NCBI GenBank assembly: GCA_029953675.1
Contig: JAMWBK010000008.1
Span: forward strand, 715,001-779,000
DNA length: 64,000 bases
Origin: Rhodosorus marinus
Taxonomy: Eukaryota > Rhodophyta > Stylonematophyceae > Stylonematales > Stylonemataceae
Direction: 5' to 3'
Part shown: positions 42,445 through 53,176 of the stretch, piece by piece
How the letters are laid out: each line of letters starts with the position of its first letter
Numbering within the stretch: the stretch's first letter is position 1
Program-made: the position numbers and the translations under genes
The notes under the pieces: model-generated
Seen by the model: only the letters and a program-made list of their open reading frames with translations
Told to the model about the DNA's origin: nothing
The model's database searches: none

Positions 42445-42852
42445 GGGCTCCTCCTGTTCTGTCTTGTAGTATTTGTAATTCCTTTATTTTGTAGTTCTTC
42501 TTCGGCCGCCAGTCGGAAATTCTTCCGCCCCTTCCTGGTCCGAATTTTAACAGACTTTCCTGTGTAGACGATAGAGTCGCTTTCTTGTTTTATTCCAGCT
42601 TTCCGGTATATAGATGACAAGTGGTAAATACGTATTCATACCAATCTACCCTCGGCCCCCCTTCCTCGTCGTGCCCATGCGGAAAACGCCGCAGTCAGCT
42701 CAACACCAGCACACCGCTTTGACCACGCACGCAGTTTCTTTTGGTGTACACTCTTCACGCACACATCAGATCCGTCCCTCTAAAGCCCAGAAGCCCAACC
42801 CAAAACGCACCACCTCACGCCCACACTGTTCCTTCCCTGCCTTGTCCCTTCT

Positions 42853-42894
42853 GGTATTGATGCAGAGTGAGTACACTCACCCTGCATCAATACC
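42853..42894. repeat. 42-bp near-perfect palindrome
   Basis: GGTATTGATGCAG and its complement CTGCATCAATACC flank GTGAGT-AC-ACTCAC. All but a few central and near-central positions pair, giving a stem of about 20 bp. It lies ~410 bp after the PPR stop at 42444 and ~540 bp before the next PPR start, at the boundary between a C-rich and an AT-rich block. Confidence 0.85.
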
Positions 42895-43430
42895 ATAAAA
42901 TCAATATAACCGTCACTTCCTCCGGTTTCTGTTTCGCAAATATATTGTGCAGTTATAAAATTTACTCCATATGACATCTATCCAAAGACTTAATACAGAA
43001 ATCTAAGCGTTACTTCCTAGAACTCCGTTCTCCATCGATTTAATAGTTAAAAGAATAAATAATTTGGTGTCGACAGAAAAATGAGGTGACGCTTAAGAAG
43101 ATTCTATCTTGTCGTCATCTGAGCAGAATTGACCTTTTTGGATATGTATGCGGAGTGTAGGTGATGCTTAGAAAGGAACGTTTTTCGCTTACTGAGCGAG
43201 ATGCCGATAGGATTTTCTTTTTGTATTTCGCCATTGAAACGTTCTTGGATGAGAACCAAAAGAGTGACTGAAATGACAAAATGGCAATGGTGCACTGGGG
43301 CATTTGGCGGAGAGTGGAGGAGGCGAAGAAGAGGAGGAGGATGTGTTTTTGTTTTTGTTTTGCATTTGTCAAGCATTGAAATGGTTTTAGGGTGCAACGG
43401 GTAGGGAGAGAAACCTAAAGTGGATGAGAC
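42895..43430 (+). promoter_or_regulatory. Promoter/leader region of the PPR at 43431
   Basis: 42895-43080 is AT-rich. 43260-43430 is purine- and G-rich on the sense strand (GGAGAGTGGAGGAGGCGAAG, GGGTAGGGAGAG). This is one of the clearest examples of the window's promoter layout. No TATA or CCAAT box stands out. Confidence 0.45.
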
Positions 43431-45185
43431 ATGGATTTAAGCTTTGTGGCCAGTGGTCCGTTTGGGTGTAGGGGTAGGAACTGCTGTAGAAGCTCAGCTG
43501 TTTGTCTGGCAAAGTCTTCTCAGAGATCACGGAAGAAACCTTTGAGTCCTGATGAAAGGCGAAGCAAATTGCTCACGGATCGAATCGTACAGAATTTTCG
43601 GGTTGGGAAGAGAAGGGAGGCGAGGCAGCTGTTGAGAGAGCTTGGTGACCGGGGAGGACCTGCATGCGTTGTTGGTTTCAACAGGATCATGAAAGAGGTG
43701 GGAGGCTCGGCCTTGGCGGAGGAGGTTTATCAGGCTCTTGTTAAGGCTGGACTAATTGGTGACGTCGTTACATTCAACACGAGGCTCAAGTTGCTATCCG
43801 CCGATGACGATCTAAACGGCCTACGAAAAACGCTCACTGAAATGAAGCGGGTGGGAGTTGCTCCTGACATTGTGACCTACACAACTGTTCTGAACGCGTT
43901 TGGTGATGCGGGAGACTTCGTCAGCGCTGAGAATACGTTTGCAGAGATGAGAGAGCAACAACTAGAACCCGATTTGTTCCTCCTCAATACAATAATGAAA
44001 CTACACTGCAAAAACTCTGATGTGGATGCAGTCCAGGAGGCATTCGACCAGATCGCGGATAAGGGCTTCAAGCCAGATAATGTGAGCTTCACGCTTCTTA
44101 TGAAGGCATACGATGCAGATGGCCAGTACGAAGCTGTGGAAAGGGTTTTCCAACTTGCAATGACCGAAACACAAACTCCTAATGTACAGATCCTATGCTA
44201 CGCCGCCCGCGCCAAGGCAGCTCGAGGAGATCCGCTTGGAGTTCAACAGGTAATGATGATCGCCGACCGACTGGGCTTGCACCTTCGAATATTCTTCTAC
44301 AACAAAGTCCTTGATGCGTACGCGGAGAACGGATTCGTGATCGCAGCGGAGGAACTCGTCAGAGAAATGAAATCCGCGGCTGAAATAGAACCTAGCATTG
44401 TGACATTTAATACCCTGCTTAAGATGTACTGCCGCCTTGAAGATATGGCGTCCGTCAACGCTTGCGTGAAAGCCATGAATGAGGCTGGAATTGAACTGGA
44501 TGTGGTCACATATACGACGATCATGTCCTGCTACATCCGCCTTGAGAATGTAGAGAGTGCAGAGAAACTGATAGAGGATAATATAAGAAGCGGACTGAGA
44601 CCGAACAACTTCCAGTATACTTGTTTGATCAAGATGTATGGCGTCGCTGGTGAATTTGCTAAGGCCAAAGAGATTTTCCGCGATCTAGAAGAGCGCGGAG
44701 TCGATCTCGACGTCTACACGTACAATACCATGATCGATTTGGCGGCAAAATACGAAGGATTAGAGCAAGCCGAGAAGATTTTCAAGGATCTACTGAAGCG
44801 AAATGTGAAACCTGACGTTGCCACGATGAACACATTGATGGCTGCCGGTGCGAGGCGACGATCAACTAGGGTCGTTCTTAACTACTTTGTGATGCTGAGC
44901 GAAGTTGGAGTACGCCCTGATCGAGTGACCTATAATATTCTCATCATGTTTTTCGGGTCCGTGGGCAGCACCCAGAAGGCCAACCAGATATATCAGGATA
45001 TGCTGTCGGTCGGCATTAAGCCGGATCGTGTGACTTTCACAACTCTGGTCAAGATTAACACACCTGTGGATCTCCAACATGAGATCACAAGACGGCTGAA
45101 GGTGATCTGGAAGAAACCGTCATCCTTTGAGGCCAAGATTGGACAGTTTTTCTCCACAATAGAGGTCTTAAAGCCCGAGAAATGA
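43431..45185 (+). CDS. P-class PPR protein, about 13 repeats with readable code
   Basis: 584 aa, no intron. The N-terminus (CRSSAVCLAKSSQRSRKKPL) is basic and Ser-rich, consistent with an organelle transit peptide. Repeats run from about residue 105 to 560: VVTFNTRLKLLSADDD, IVTYTTVLNAFGDAGD, IVTFNTLLKMYCRLED, VYTYNTMIDLAAKYEG, RVTYNILIMFFGSVGS and others. Position 5/35 pairs in order are N/D, T/D, N/D, T/N, unclear, N/S, N/D, T/N, T/D, N/D, N/D, N/D. By the published code this predicts a site close to UGUANCUAGUUU. No E, DYW or SMR domain. The sequence itself does not tell whether the target is mitochondrial or plastid. Confidence 0.94.
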   Translation: MDLSFVASGPFGCRGRNCCRSSAVCLAKSSQRSRKKPLSPDERRSKLLTDRIVQNFRVGKRREARQLLRELGDRGGPACVVGFNRIMKEVGGSALAEEVYQALVKAGLIGDVVTFNTRLKLLSADDDLNGLRKTLTEMKRVGVAPDIVTYTTVLNAFGDAGDFVSAENTFAEMREQQLEPDLFLLNTIMKLHCKNSDVDAVQEAFDQIADKGFKPDNVSFTLLMKAYDADGQYEAVERVFQLAMTETQTPNVQILCYAARAKAARGDPLGVQQVMMIADRLGLHLRIFFYNKVLDAYAENGFVIAAEELVREMKSAAEIEPSIVTFNTLLKMYCRLEDMASVNACVKAMNEAGIELDVVTYTTIMSCYIRLENVESAEKLIEDNIRSGLRPNNFQYTCLIKMYGVAGEFAKAKEIFRDLEERGVDLDVYTYNTMIDLAAKYEGLEQAEKIFKDLLKRNVKPDVATMNTLMAAGARRRSTRVVLNYFVMLSEVGVRPDRVTYNILIMFFGSVGSTQKANQIYQDMLSVGIKPDRVTFTTLVKINTPVDLQHEITRRLKVIWKKPSSFEAKIGQFFSTIEVLKPEK

Positions 45186-45769
45186 AAGCGGGTAGCTCCC
45201 TCGCGCGCATGAACAAAAGCCTGAGCTGTCCTGCATATGTCCACGACCACAGCAACTCGGCTTGCGCTAGCTGTCGTCCTTCGAAGACGATGCAGCGTGA
45301 AGGAGTACAAATACAGTCCGGGAGACCTGCTCGGAGGGAGGCCCCGTTTGTATTCCTGTTTGAGTTTGTCAATGTTTCTTTATGATATGAAGACTTGTAT
45401 ACCAACGAATCCCTTCCCTCTCTCTCGGCAGAGGGTACCGGAAACAATCACTAACGAAAGAACTTTTTGATTATAAACAACTATTATTTTACAGCCTAAA
45501 ATACCTAACTGCAGCGCGCCACGCCGAACCACCCTGAAACAGATGCGGGTGCTCACTCTCGGAGGGGAACCTCTAGGGAACAGAGTGTTCTACACAGACG
45601 CCATCAAAAAAGCTTCGAGGAGCGGCATCTTACACTGCTTCTCTCGATTGGAAAAGGTGGATGCCCCCAGTTCTACAGAAGTGTTCGTCAATTCTCATCG
45701 GGGAAGACCAGCCAAATTGGCTCTACCGTTATATACATCCAGCTTGGATCAAGCTTTCTAGGGCTTTCT
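45186..45769. other. Convergent 3' region between two PPR genes
   Basis: This spacer lies between the stops of the PPR genes at 45185 (+) and 45770 (-). It has short frames only and no supported gene. Confidence 0.5.
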
Positions 45770-47758
45770 CTAAAGCTGCTCTGGATCCTTATCCGCGATT
45801 TTCCAGTCGTGTTCGTGCGCCCGGCCATCGAGCAGCTCCCTAGCCCGTTCCGGTATCTCCACCCCATAAATCTCAGCTTCCCTCACAATATGCTCGGCCC
45901 CCTCAAACATTCCTGCTCTGAAGAGATTCACAGCCAGTGTCGTATACGAAAAAGAATTGGGGTCCAACCCGTCCAAGCGCATCTCATCCAGAAATCTGTG
46001 GGCCCTTCTGAATTCCTGGTTCTTGGCAAGGGCATCCACCAGCGCGCCGGCAACGACAAGGTTGGGTTCCACCTGCTCCTTCTTCATGTTCTCGTACGCC
46101 TCCACTGCAGCGTGCACCTCTCCAGAGTTTCCCAACGCAGATATGAGCGTGCTGTACACGATTTCGTTCCGTTTAAGACCTGCCTTTTCGATATCGCAGA
46201 ATAATTCCTTGACGAGGTCGACCTCACCACACTCGCGGTGAAGCTTCATAAGGGTCGCGTAGCCAATAAGCCCCAGCGTGGATTTGCATCGTCGCAGTTT
46301 CACGGACAGCGCCGATGCCTTGTCCAGCTCTTTGGCTCGAATGTAGGCATCCAACAACGTGCAGAGCGTCGTTTCGTTGGGGCGCATTCCCATTCGCAGC
46401 ATTTCGCTAACGAGGCTCTCAGCCTTTCGCGGATCGCTCCGAAACGCCTTCAAGAGCGCATTCCAGGCAGGTACTGTGACGGGAACATCCGTCTTGGTGC
46501 TGGCCTTCTGCAGCAGAGCGTGTGCAGCGTCTACACATCCGCAAGTCGTGAGCGCGTTCACTGCTGCGCAAACTTGCTCCTCACGCAGCCCCGACTCATC
46601 CTGTCTGAGCTTGGCGAGACACTTCAAAACTTCCATCGCGTCTCCTCGCAGGGCATAGAACTTGATCGCCGTTAACAGAATAACTTCATTGGGCTTCACC
46701 CCATCCGAAATCATGTTCGCCATCGCCGTCCCAGCTTCTTCCATTTTCCGTTCCTCAACGAGGGCGCCAATTAGAATGGCATAGACGTACGCATCGGGAC
46801 GAACCCTCATCCGTCTCATAACTTGGTAGTTTCGTTGGATCTCAGCTACGTTCTTCTCATCTGCGCATGCTGACATTATCGTCGCAAACGTTGCCGCTGT
46901 TGGTATGACTTCATCTTCCTCCATCGCCTTCAGAACTAGATGTGTCTCAGAAACCATACCCGCCTTGCAGTAAGCGTTGAGAACGGTGTTGTACGTAGCC
47001 GCGATCCTCGGTATCTCCCGCTCCTTCATGGTATCGAGCAAGTCCTCAACCTCAGCGACATTTCCGCTCCTCGCGTGTACCTTCATTACCTCAAGGAAGG
47101 TCACAGCATTTGGTCGCACTGCCATGGTGTCGATGATCTCTCTCGCCCTATCCAACTGCCCGTTCGATGCGTAAGTGCCGATCAAAATCGAAAAGCTAAT
47201 CACGGATGGCTCCATATCAGCGCTTGCAAACCGCTCAAAAGTATGGACGACCTGATCCAAATCATTTCTCGCTGCGTAGAGCTTCATCATCGTGTTAAGG
47301 GTGACCACATCCCACCGACGCATACCCGCAAAAAGCTTCTCTGCTTTGTCGCCCCGATCCTGCTTTACGAGATGATTCAATCTTCTGTTCATGTTCACAA
47401 TACCCATATCAGTTGAAGTCCTAACCTTTGCGTTTGATGATTTCCGAACTTCAGCTTTAGTTTTTGATGATTCCCTGCCCTTCCCATCACTAGATTTTCC
47501 AAGTTTTGAATCTGGCAAGGTCCTAACATCCGCGTCAGCGGGAGATACAGCCTTTGGTTTTTGGGGGCCTCGAACTTTGGCGTCCGTGGAGGTTCTAGTC
47601 TTGGCATCCGCCGTGGTCGAGCTCCAAACCCTCGCATCCTTCCGAGCGACAATTGGCCTGGAGCTAGCCGTCACCATGCAAACCGTCCTATTCCATATCG
47701 AATACCTCACCGGACTCCACGGACAAGAGACAGTCACATAAACCAACTCACCCCTCAT
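45770..47758 (-). CDS. P-class PPR protein with Ser/Thr/Lys repeat N-terminus
   Basis: 662 aa, no intron, from ATG 47758. Residues ~45-118 are low-complexity, built from degenerate copies of a DAKVRTST-like unit (TSTDAKVRG, ADADVRTL, SSNAKVRTST). Repeats start near residue 140 (VVTLNTMMKLYAARNDLD, VISFSILIGTYASNGQLD) and continue to about residue 640, with some irregular 32-38 residue units (VPAWNALLKAFRSDP, SFSYTTLAVNLFRAG). There is no C-terminal domain. It is probably an organellar RNA-binding protein. The spacer repeat region may be part of the targeting sequence or a flexible linker. It converges with the PPR at 43431. Confidence 0.92.
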   Translation of the reverse strand: MRGELVYVTVSCPWSPVRYSIWNRTVCMVTASSRPIVARKDARVWSSTTADAKTRTSTDAKVRGPQKPKAVSPADADVRTLPDSKLGKSSDGKGRESSKTKAEVRKSSNAKVRTSTDMGIVNMNRRLNHLVKQDRGDKAEKLFAGMRRWDVVTLNTMMKLYAARNDLDQVVHTFERFASADMEPSVISFSILIGTYASNGQLDRAREIIDTMAVRPNAVTFLEVMKVHARSGNVAEVEDLLDTMKEREIPRIAATYNTVLNAYCKAGMVSETHLVLKAMEEDEVIPTAATFATIMSACADEKNVAEIQRNYQVMRRMRVRPDAYVYAILIGALVEERKMEEAGTAMANMISDGVKPNEVILLTAIKFYALRGDAMEVLKCLAKLRQDESGLREEQVCAAVNALTTCGCVDAAHALLQKASTKTDVPVTVPAWNALLKAFRSDPRKAESLVSEMLRMGMRPNETTLCTLLDAYIRAKELDKASALSVKLRRCKSTLGLIGYATLMKLHRECGEVDLVKELFCDIEKAGLKRNEIVYSTLISALGNSGEVHAAVEAYENMKKEQVEPNLVVAGALVDALAKNQEFRRAHRFLDEMRLDGLDPNSFSYTTLAVNLFRAGMFEGAEHIVREAEIYGVEIPERARELLDGRAHEHDWKIADKDPEQL

Positions 47759-49785
47759 CGTCTTTCTTCCTCAAAAGGAAAACCACACCTCCTCTATCCC
47801 CCTACACCTCCCTCCATAACCCTCCCCCTCCAAAACAGTAAAACAACTTATCCACTCAAAACATCATCAAAACCCACCAGACCTGGCACAAAACCTAGAC
47901 CTTATCGATCCCCATCCCACCCCATCCACCCCCGACCCCCCCAAAAAACCGCTCACAAAACACCTTTCCCATTCACAGCTCCTTCACCAACAGAATCAAT
48001 ACCTTCTTCACTGTCATCGAAAAACAGAATCCTGCCGTCAAGTCCACCTCCACACAGGTTCTACCAGCGCCTTAATACATCAACTAGACAAGAAGGAAAA
48101 AGGCGAAAGCAAAAACCCCTTCTGAGCTCCTTTACCGTGCTCATCAAACCTAAATTAAAAAAAATGAGTCCACGCCGTCCTTTCTAACTCCTCAAAGACC
48201 TCTTTCCATTGACTCACACCATTCATCGAGAGGGAGTTTTCACGGTAAGAGCCAAACCCCTCCCCCTACACCACCCAAGAAATCCATGGCTTCAAGTTTT
48301 TCCACAATATGATTAATATATCTATTTTTCCTATAGAGTTACCGTTTATATTATAATCTTGATCCACTCCTCCCACAAAACAATCTCATCCACATTCGTG
48401 GATGTACGTTTTTGTTTTCATAATTCAAGCAAACGTGGTGGCATTGAGGAATCGCTTTTGCGGCTATTAGTCCCTGTTTTCGAACTTAATGAAGGACACG
48501 TGTCTCATTTTTTTGACACACGTATAGATTTGTGTTGTGAATAATTATCGGTTTTTCTTGTTGAGGAGTTTTTGGTTCATATCAGATGGAAATTTTCGAC
48601 GTTGAGATGAAGAGGGCGGGGGCGGGGGGGAGAAGTTTTCTTGAATAGTACTTCTTGTACGGTTGGTTAGAAGCGGGAATGGGTGAGGTAAAAAACTATT
48701 TATTGAAATCTTTTAGTTTATAATAGATAATTTTCTAGGTGTAGTTGGTTTTGTAACCCGTAAAGATTGGCGTGGAAACGGGTTGTAGGTGTTGGACTGG
48801 ATGGCTAGGCACGGGGTGGGTTTGATCAAATCAGCCGTAGGCTCGATGACCTACCCTGCAAAACATGCAAAATTTGATGGTAAGAATTTGTTCGGTGATA
48901 ATTGGATTATAATCTGTCCAGATTTCAGGGAAGAGTTATAATTGGTGAGTTTTGGTCTCCACGTTGCTTACCGCCGAATAAAGTATCGGTTATCGTGTAA
49001 ATCGATATTGTCTTGCTTTTAATTTTAAAGACCCATCTACGAGCCGAGGATTCTACTGTGATCACTGAATGCCATTGCCGAGAAGGAAGCTCCAGCGATG
49101 GCAATAAAACAAATCCGACGCTACTAGCTCTAGAGCAGAAAAGAGTGCTGAGCATTGTTTTTGTTGAAAGAGGAGTTTTCTGAATCAGCGCGGACCCGAT
49201 GCCAATGACATAGGGTGAGCACCTCGCTCTGTGCACGTCCTGTTCGTGTCGGAAAGTTTCGCCGAGGAAGTACAACGAAGTGAAGTGTTCCCAGGGAGTT
49301 GGCAGCCCATCCGCTCTCTGTTTATTCCGCTCGGGCTAGGCTAAACGTGTAGTCTGCGGCCTTCTTAGCCTGTAGCGTGGGTAGTTGGGTTCTAAATATG
49401 ATCATCAGCAGGCCATGGATAACCTGCTTGATTAGCTGTGGTCAATGTTTCCACGCTAAGCACAGGTTTTCCAACACCATCTGGGCCGTTTCCAGACCTG
49501 TGTCACGCGTTCCGATCAGCCCGCTAGCACTTTTCTGAAGCCGGTAAGAGATGTTAATTTCCCAGAAGGTGACAGTAAAGACGTAGCGCCCGTGAGCTGG
49601 ATATGTCATCCGCCTTTTAGCAAGGTTGTTTTTAAGTTTATCCCTATCCGTTGGTTCATCCGATTTCCTATGTTTCCCTAAAAATCTATTAACACGGTTG
49701 AACGTTGACTGCAAAACGACAACAGTCCAACACGTTGTAATAAGTTACGGCCCGCAACCCCAGACCGCCTAGTAGCTTCTTACCA
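47759..49785. other. Region between PPR genes at 47758 and 49786
   Basis: 47760-48200 is C-rich (sense G-rich for the minus-strand PPR), 48290-48760 AT-rich. At about 49033-49183 (+) a frame reads DSTVITECHCREGSSSDGNK and LLALEQKRVLSIVFVERG; at 49714-49442 (-) another reads RYVFTVTFWEINISYRLQKS. Either may be an exon of an unresolved gene, but no splice partner was found. Confidence 0.35.
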
Positions 49786-51633
49786 TCACTGCGAACTCTC
49801 CCTCCTTTTCTTGTTCGTTTCCGCAGATAAGTTAGTGTCGCCTGGAACTTTTATACGAATCTTAAGCCCCTTGCGTCGTGCTTCCTTCTTGTAGCAACGG
49901 GCATCATCGAAAAGCCCGTGTCCAACTAGAAAGGTGATTATGGTCTTGTAGGTCACGGAGTCGAACCTGAGCTTTGATTCTCTCATCGTGTGCATATACC
50001 GCAACACTTTCTCCACATTGTTATCCTTAACATACCCGTGAAGCATACAATTGAGCGCCACAACATCAGGCTGCAGCTTGTACTCCCGAAAGTATGAGAA
50101 TGCTTTTTCCGCTGAGACGAGATTTCCGACCTTCACGTAAGCAGATATGAGGATGTTGATTCCGTAGTTGTCAGGCTTCAAACGATCCCTAACAATCATC
50201 TGCTCCCATGTCCTCTCCAGTCTATCTATCATTTTATGGGTTTTGTACACGTTCATCATCTGATTGTAGGAAAAAATAGTCGGCTCAACGCCGGACCTCT
50301 CCATCTCGTTGAACGTCGCCTCCGCAGCCCCTACTGACACTTTTCCCAGGGCGAAGATCAGAGCATCGTATGTATAGACCGTAGGCTTTAGCTTGTCTGT
50401 TTTCATCTCCTCCACCAGGTCGATTACCCGACGAAGGGAGCCCGCCTTGGCATGAGCCCTGATCAGAGTGGCATACGTTGTTGTGCAAGGGGAGATTTGG
50501 GCGTTTTCTCTCATGTCCTCTAGCACGGCCTCGGCCGCTTGGATATCCCCCAGCCCAGCATACGCTTGAATTGCGTAGTTAAAGGCCATATTGTTGTCAA
50601 AGTCCCAGTTGTATGACCCCATAGACCGGAAGAGCTTAATTGCTCCAGCGTAGTCTTGACACTGAACCAACGCGGCAATTGTGGCCGCATAGGAAATGTA
50701 GCTCAGTGATTCCGTCGGAAATGACTTGTAGAATTCCCACACCTGCTCTGATTTCTGCAATTTGCCAAGACTGGCCATTAGCAAGGTCACGCAGTGTTCG
50801 CTTGGCTCGACCCCAAGTCCTCTCATCTTCCGCACAGTTTTTACAACATCCTTATGCTGACCCTTCGCTCGCTGCGCCTTCATAATTACAGACCACAAAT
50901 ATACAGAAGGCGTCAAGTTCCTTGCCACCATTTCCTTCAGGGTTTTCCTGATTCCTCTCCAATCGTAGATCTCGCAAAGAGATCTTACATATACAGTATA
51001 AGTGTAGTCCGTCGGCTCAAGCTTTCGCCTGTGGACTATTTCCATCGTCTCCGCAACTAGGCCATACTGCTTGTCCAGTAAATATTGATTCATCAGCGTT
51101 GTGAAAGTCACTATATCCGGCACCAGCCCATGTTCCTGTAGGATCCTGAATTCTTCATCAACAGCCTTCGTGTGATTGTTTCGCGCGAAAAGATCCAGGT
51201 ACATGTTCGCTGCCCAGGGGTCGGGTACTTGACCCTGCGCCAACAGTGACTTAACCAAAGCCTGCAGCGGACCCAGATTTCCCTTTGTAAAGTACCAGTG
51301 AATCATGATCTGGACACTCTCCTTCTCGATTGAGTCTGCGACAGCGGTGAAGGTATCCTCCGCCTCCTGGTGCGGGCTATCGCAGTGCAAGATGTTGACC
51401 ACGTCCCGGTGGAGCTTTTGATCATCCACACTCGCGGAATTGGCCTTCTGCAATATTCTCGCAGCATCCTGAACATTTCCAGAGTCCAAGAGCTCCATAA
51501 ACCGAGCACTTCGCTCCTTGTTCTCCTTCTTCCCGACTTCCGCCTTCAACCGCACCTCCAGGCAGCATCGTGGTGCTGCCTGGCACCTACGTTGGGGCAT
51601 CACGCCAGGCCCTCCACATACAACCCAGGCCAT
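49786..51633 (-). CDS. P-class PPR protein, about 13 repeats
   Basis: 615 aa from ATG 51633; the frame stays open to 51696 but starts there with GTG. No intron. Repeats are visible from about residue 160 to 600: IVTFTTLMNQYLLDKQ, DYTYTVYVRSLCEIYDW, TTTYATLIRAHAKAGSL, VYTYDALIFALGKVS, IFSYNQMMNVYKTHKM and YGINILISAYVKVGNLV. The N-terminal 35 residues are rich in Cys, Arg and Ala without acids (RRCQAAPRCCLEVRLKAEV), as in organelle transit peptides. No additional domain. The leader just upstream contains a long C run (51652-51676, sense poly-G). Confidence 0.93.
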   Translation of the reverse strand: MAWVVCGGPGVMPQRRCQAAPRCCLEVRLKAEVGKKENKERSARFMELLDSGNVQDAARILQKANSASVDDQKLHRDVVNILHCDSPHQEAEDTFTAVADSIEKESVQIMIHWYFTKGNLGPLQALVKSLLAQGQVPDPWAANMYLDLFARNNHTKAVDEEFRILQEHGLVPDIVTFTTLMNQYLLDKQYGLVAETMEIVHRRKLEPTDYTYTVYVRSLCEIYDWRGIRKTLKEMVARNLTPSVYLWSVIMKAQRAKGQHKDVVKTVRKMRGLGVEPSEHCVTLLMASLGKLQKSEQVWEFYKSFPTESLSYISYAATIAALVQCQDYAGAIKLFRSMGSYNWDFDNNMAFNYAIQAYAGLGDIQAAEAVLEDMRENAQISPCTTTYATLIRAHAKAGSLRRVIDLVEEMKTDKLKPTVYTYDALIFALGKVSVGAAEATFNEMERSGVEPTIFSYNQMMNVYKTHKMIDRLERTWEQMIVRDRLKPDNYGINILISAYVKVGNLVSAEKAFSYFREYKLQPDVVALNCMLHGYVKDNNVEKVLRYMHTMRESKLRFDSVTYKTIITFLVGHGLFDDARCYKKEARRKGLKIRIKVPGDTNLSAETNKKRRESSQ

Positions 51634-53176
51634 CGCAAAGCTACCCAAACCCCCCCCCCCGGCCCCCCCCACCCCCCGAAAAGCCAGCTGTTCCACCTCA
51701 CATGACAGTCCACAGCTACAGCCTAAACCCCACCAGCAATCCCAACGACGATCTCAAACCGAAAATGATCCAGTCATCCACCTAAGCATGTAACCACCCC
51801 TCCACCTCGGCTTCTCCACTCTAATCAATACTTCCTCCAGCTTCTAGTCTTGACCAGAAAAAAAGTGCCATCTACCATCAAGCTCTTTCACAATAGAACC
51901 CCCTACTCATGAACATAACCTAACCCCAAAAACCCATCCCCGCCACCCAACCCCCAAACTACCTACTCTCACTAAAAGGGTTTACCCCCACCCTCCTTGT
52001 CAAACTGCTTAACATTTTCATGGAAAAAAAAAACGCGCGATGCTTAGGATCTGCTTTTCACAATGACTCCACGGACGATCTCCCACCCCTCGGCGATCTA
52101 ATTCCTAACATTTCAGTAAAAACAGCCAACATCTTTTTGTAAAAACAGAAAGTGGCCCAACGAAGGAAGGGGGGTGGCCCGGCCAATGTTCCTGCCCCTT
52201 TCTAAATCTGCTTGAAAAGTAATTGCTAAAAACAACTTGGCCTCCCTATATGGGCCATTTTTTTTTTTTTTTTTTGTTTTGCTTTTGTGCTCACAGGGTT
52301 CGTGGCCAAGGGACTGTTTTTTACTTTTGTGCCAATGTTCTTTTTGGCCCTGTGGTTTTTTTTGGTTTTGTTTTTTTTCCCATTCTCAATGGCCAATGTT
52401 CCTTTTGGGCCAATGGTTTCGAAATTATCGGTGATGTTCTTACGTTCCAAGTGCTTGCTAAGCAGCTTTTGGGCTTTTCCGGCATCGCGAGTTGTTCAAG
52501 GACTACTCCATGCTACCATGGTCTGCACGGATATCCGTGCATCCTTTTTACGAGGAGCTGCAAATTTTTCCAGCTGACGGTATCGCTTTCCATACCAGTG
52601 GCCCACACTCTGTGCAGCTGCTGTAGGCTGGAATGATTCTCGTGAGGAACAGAGATAGTCGTACTCTTCTGAACAAAGACGAAACGTTGTGAACATTTTC
52701 GTCATCAATTTATTCAGAGCCGATCTACCCGGGCCTTTTTCCAGATGCAGCTTCGGTTGTGCATGTGAACAAGGACGGGGGCAGACTTGCTGGCACAGCC
52801 CTGGATCCTGAGGTCCCGAAATTAACCATGCAGGCGTTCCGCGTCCGCGCGTGGCATGTTAACTGGTTTGTTTTCTCCACGACTGTCACGCTGTATTCTG
52901 CAGCGCCGGCAGGTCCCCCATGGCAAGAGCTTCAACTCCTTAACATTCTACGGGCAGCTCGTAAGTTGCGCGCACGGTGCTTTCATGTGGTACTTCGCGA
53001 GGCCAAGCACGGGCGTGTAGCTGTCAAATTAAGAGCCAGTGATGGGGTTGACTACAAATTCAATGTGTTAATTTTGTGGCTGGTTTATTCAATCGACAGA
53101 AGCCAGGCTACAGCAGGAGATGGTTGAACTGTACAAATGAGTTTGAATAATGTGCAATTAGCCAAACAACATAATC
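51634..53176. other. Region between PPR genes at 51633 and 53177
   Basis: 51640-51980 is C-rich. 52130-52420 is T-rich with repeated GGCCAATGTTCC-like words (52182, 52330, 52389). A plus frame at 52759-53127 (MQAFRVRAWHVNWFVFSTTV) has no ATG at its start; a minus frame at 52708-52496 (ATG at 52705) is also open. Neither has a recognisable motif. Confidence 0.35.

Noticed and set aside
51634-51696. N-terminal extension of the PPR frame beyond ATG 51633
   Set aside because: The extension begins with GTG and translates the poly-G leader into a Gly run; the downstream ATG followed by a basic N-terminus is a better start.
52223-52636. Plus-strand frame rich in Phe
   Set aside because: The translation is produced by a T-rich low-complexity tract and has no coding character.
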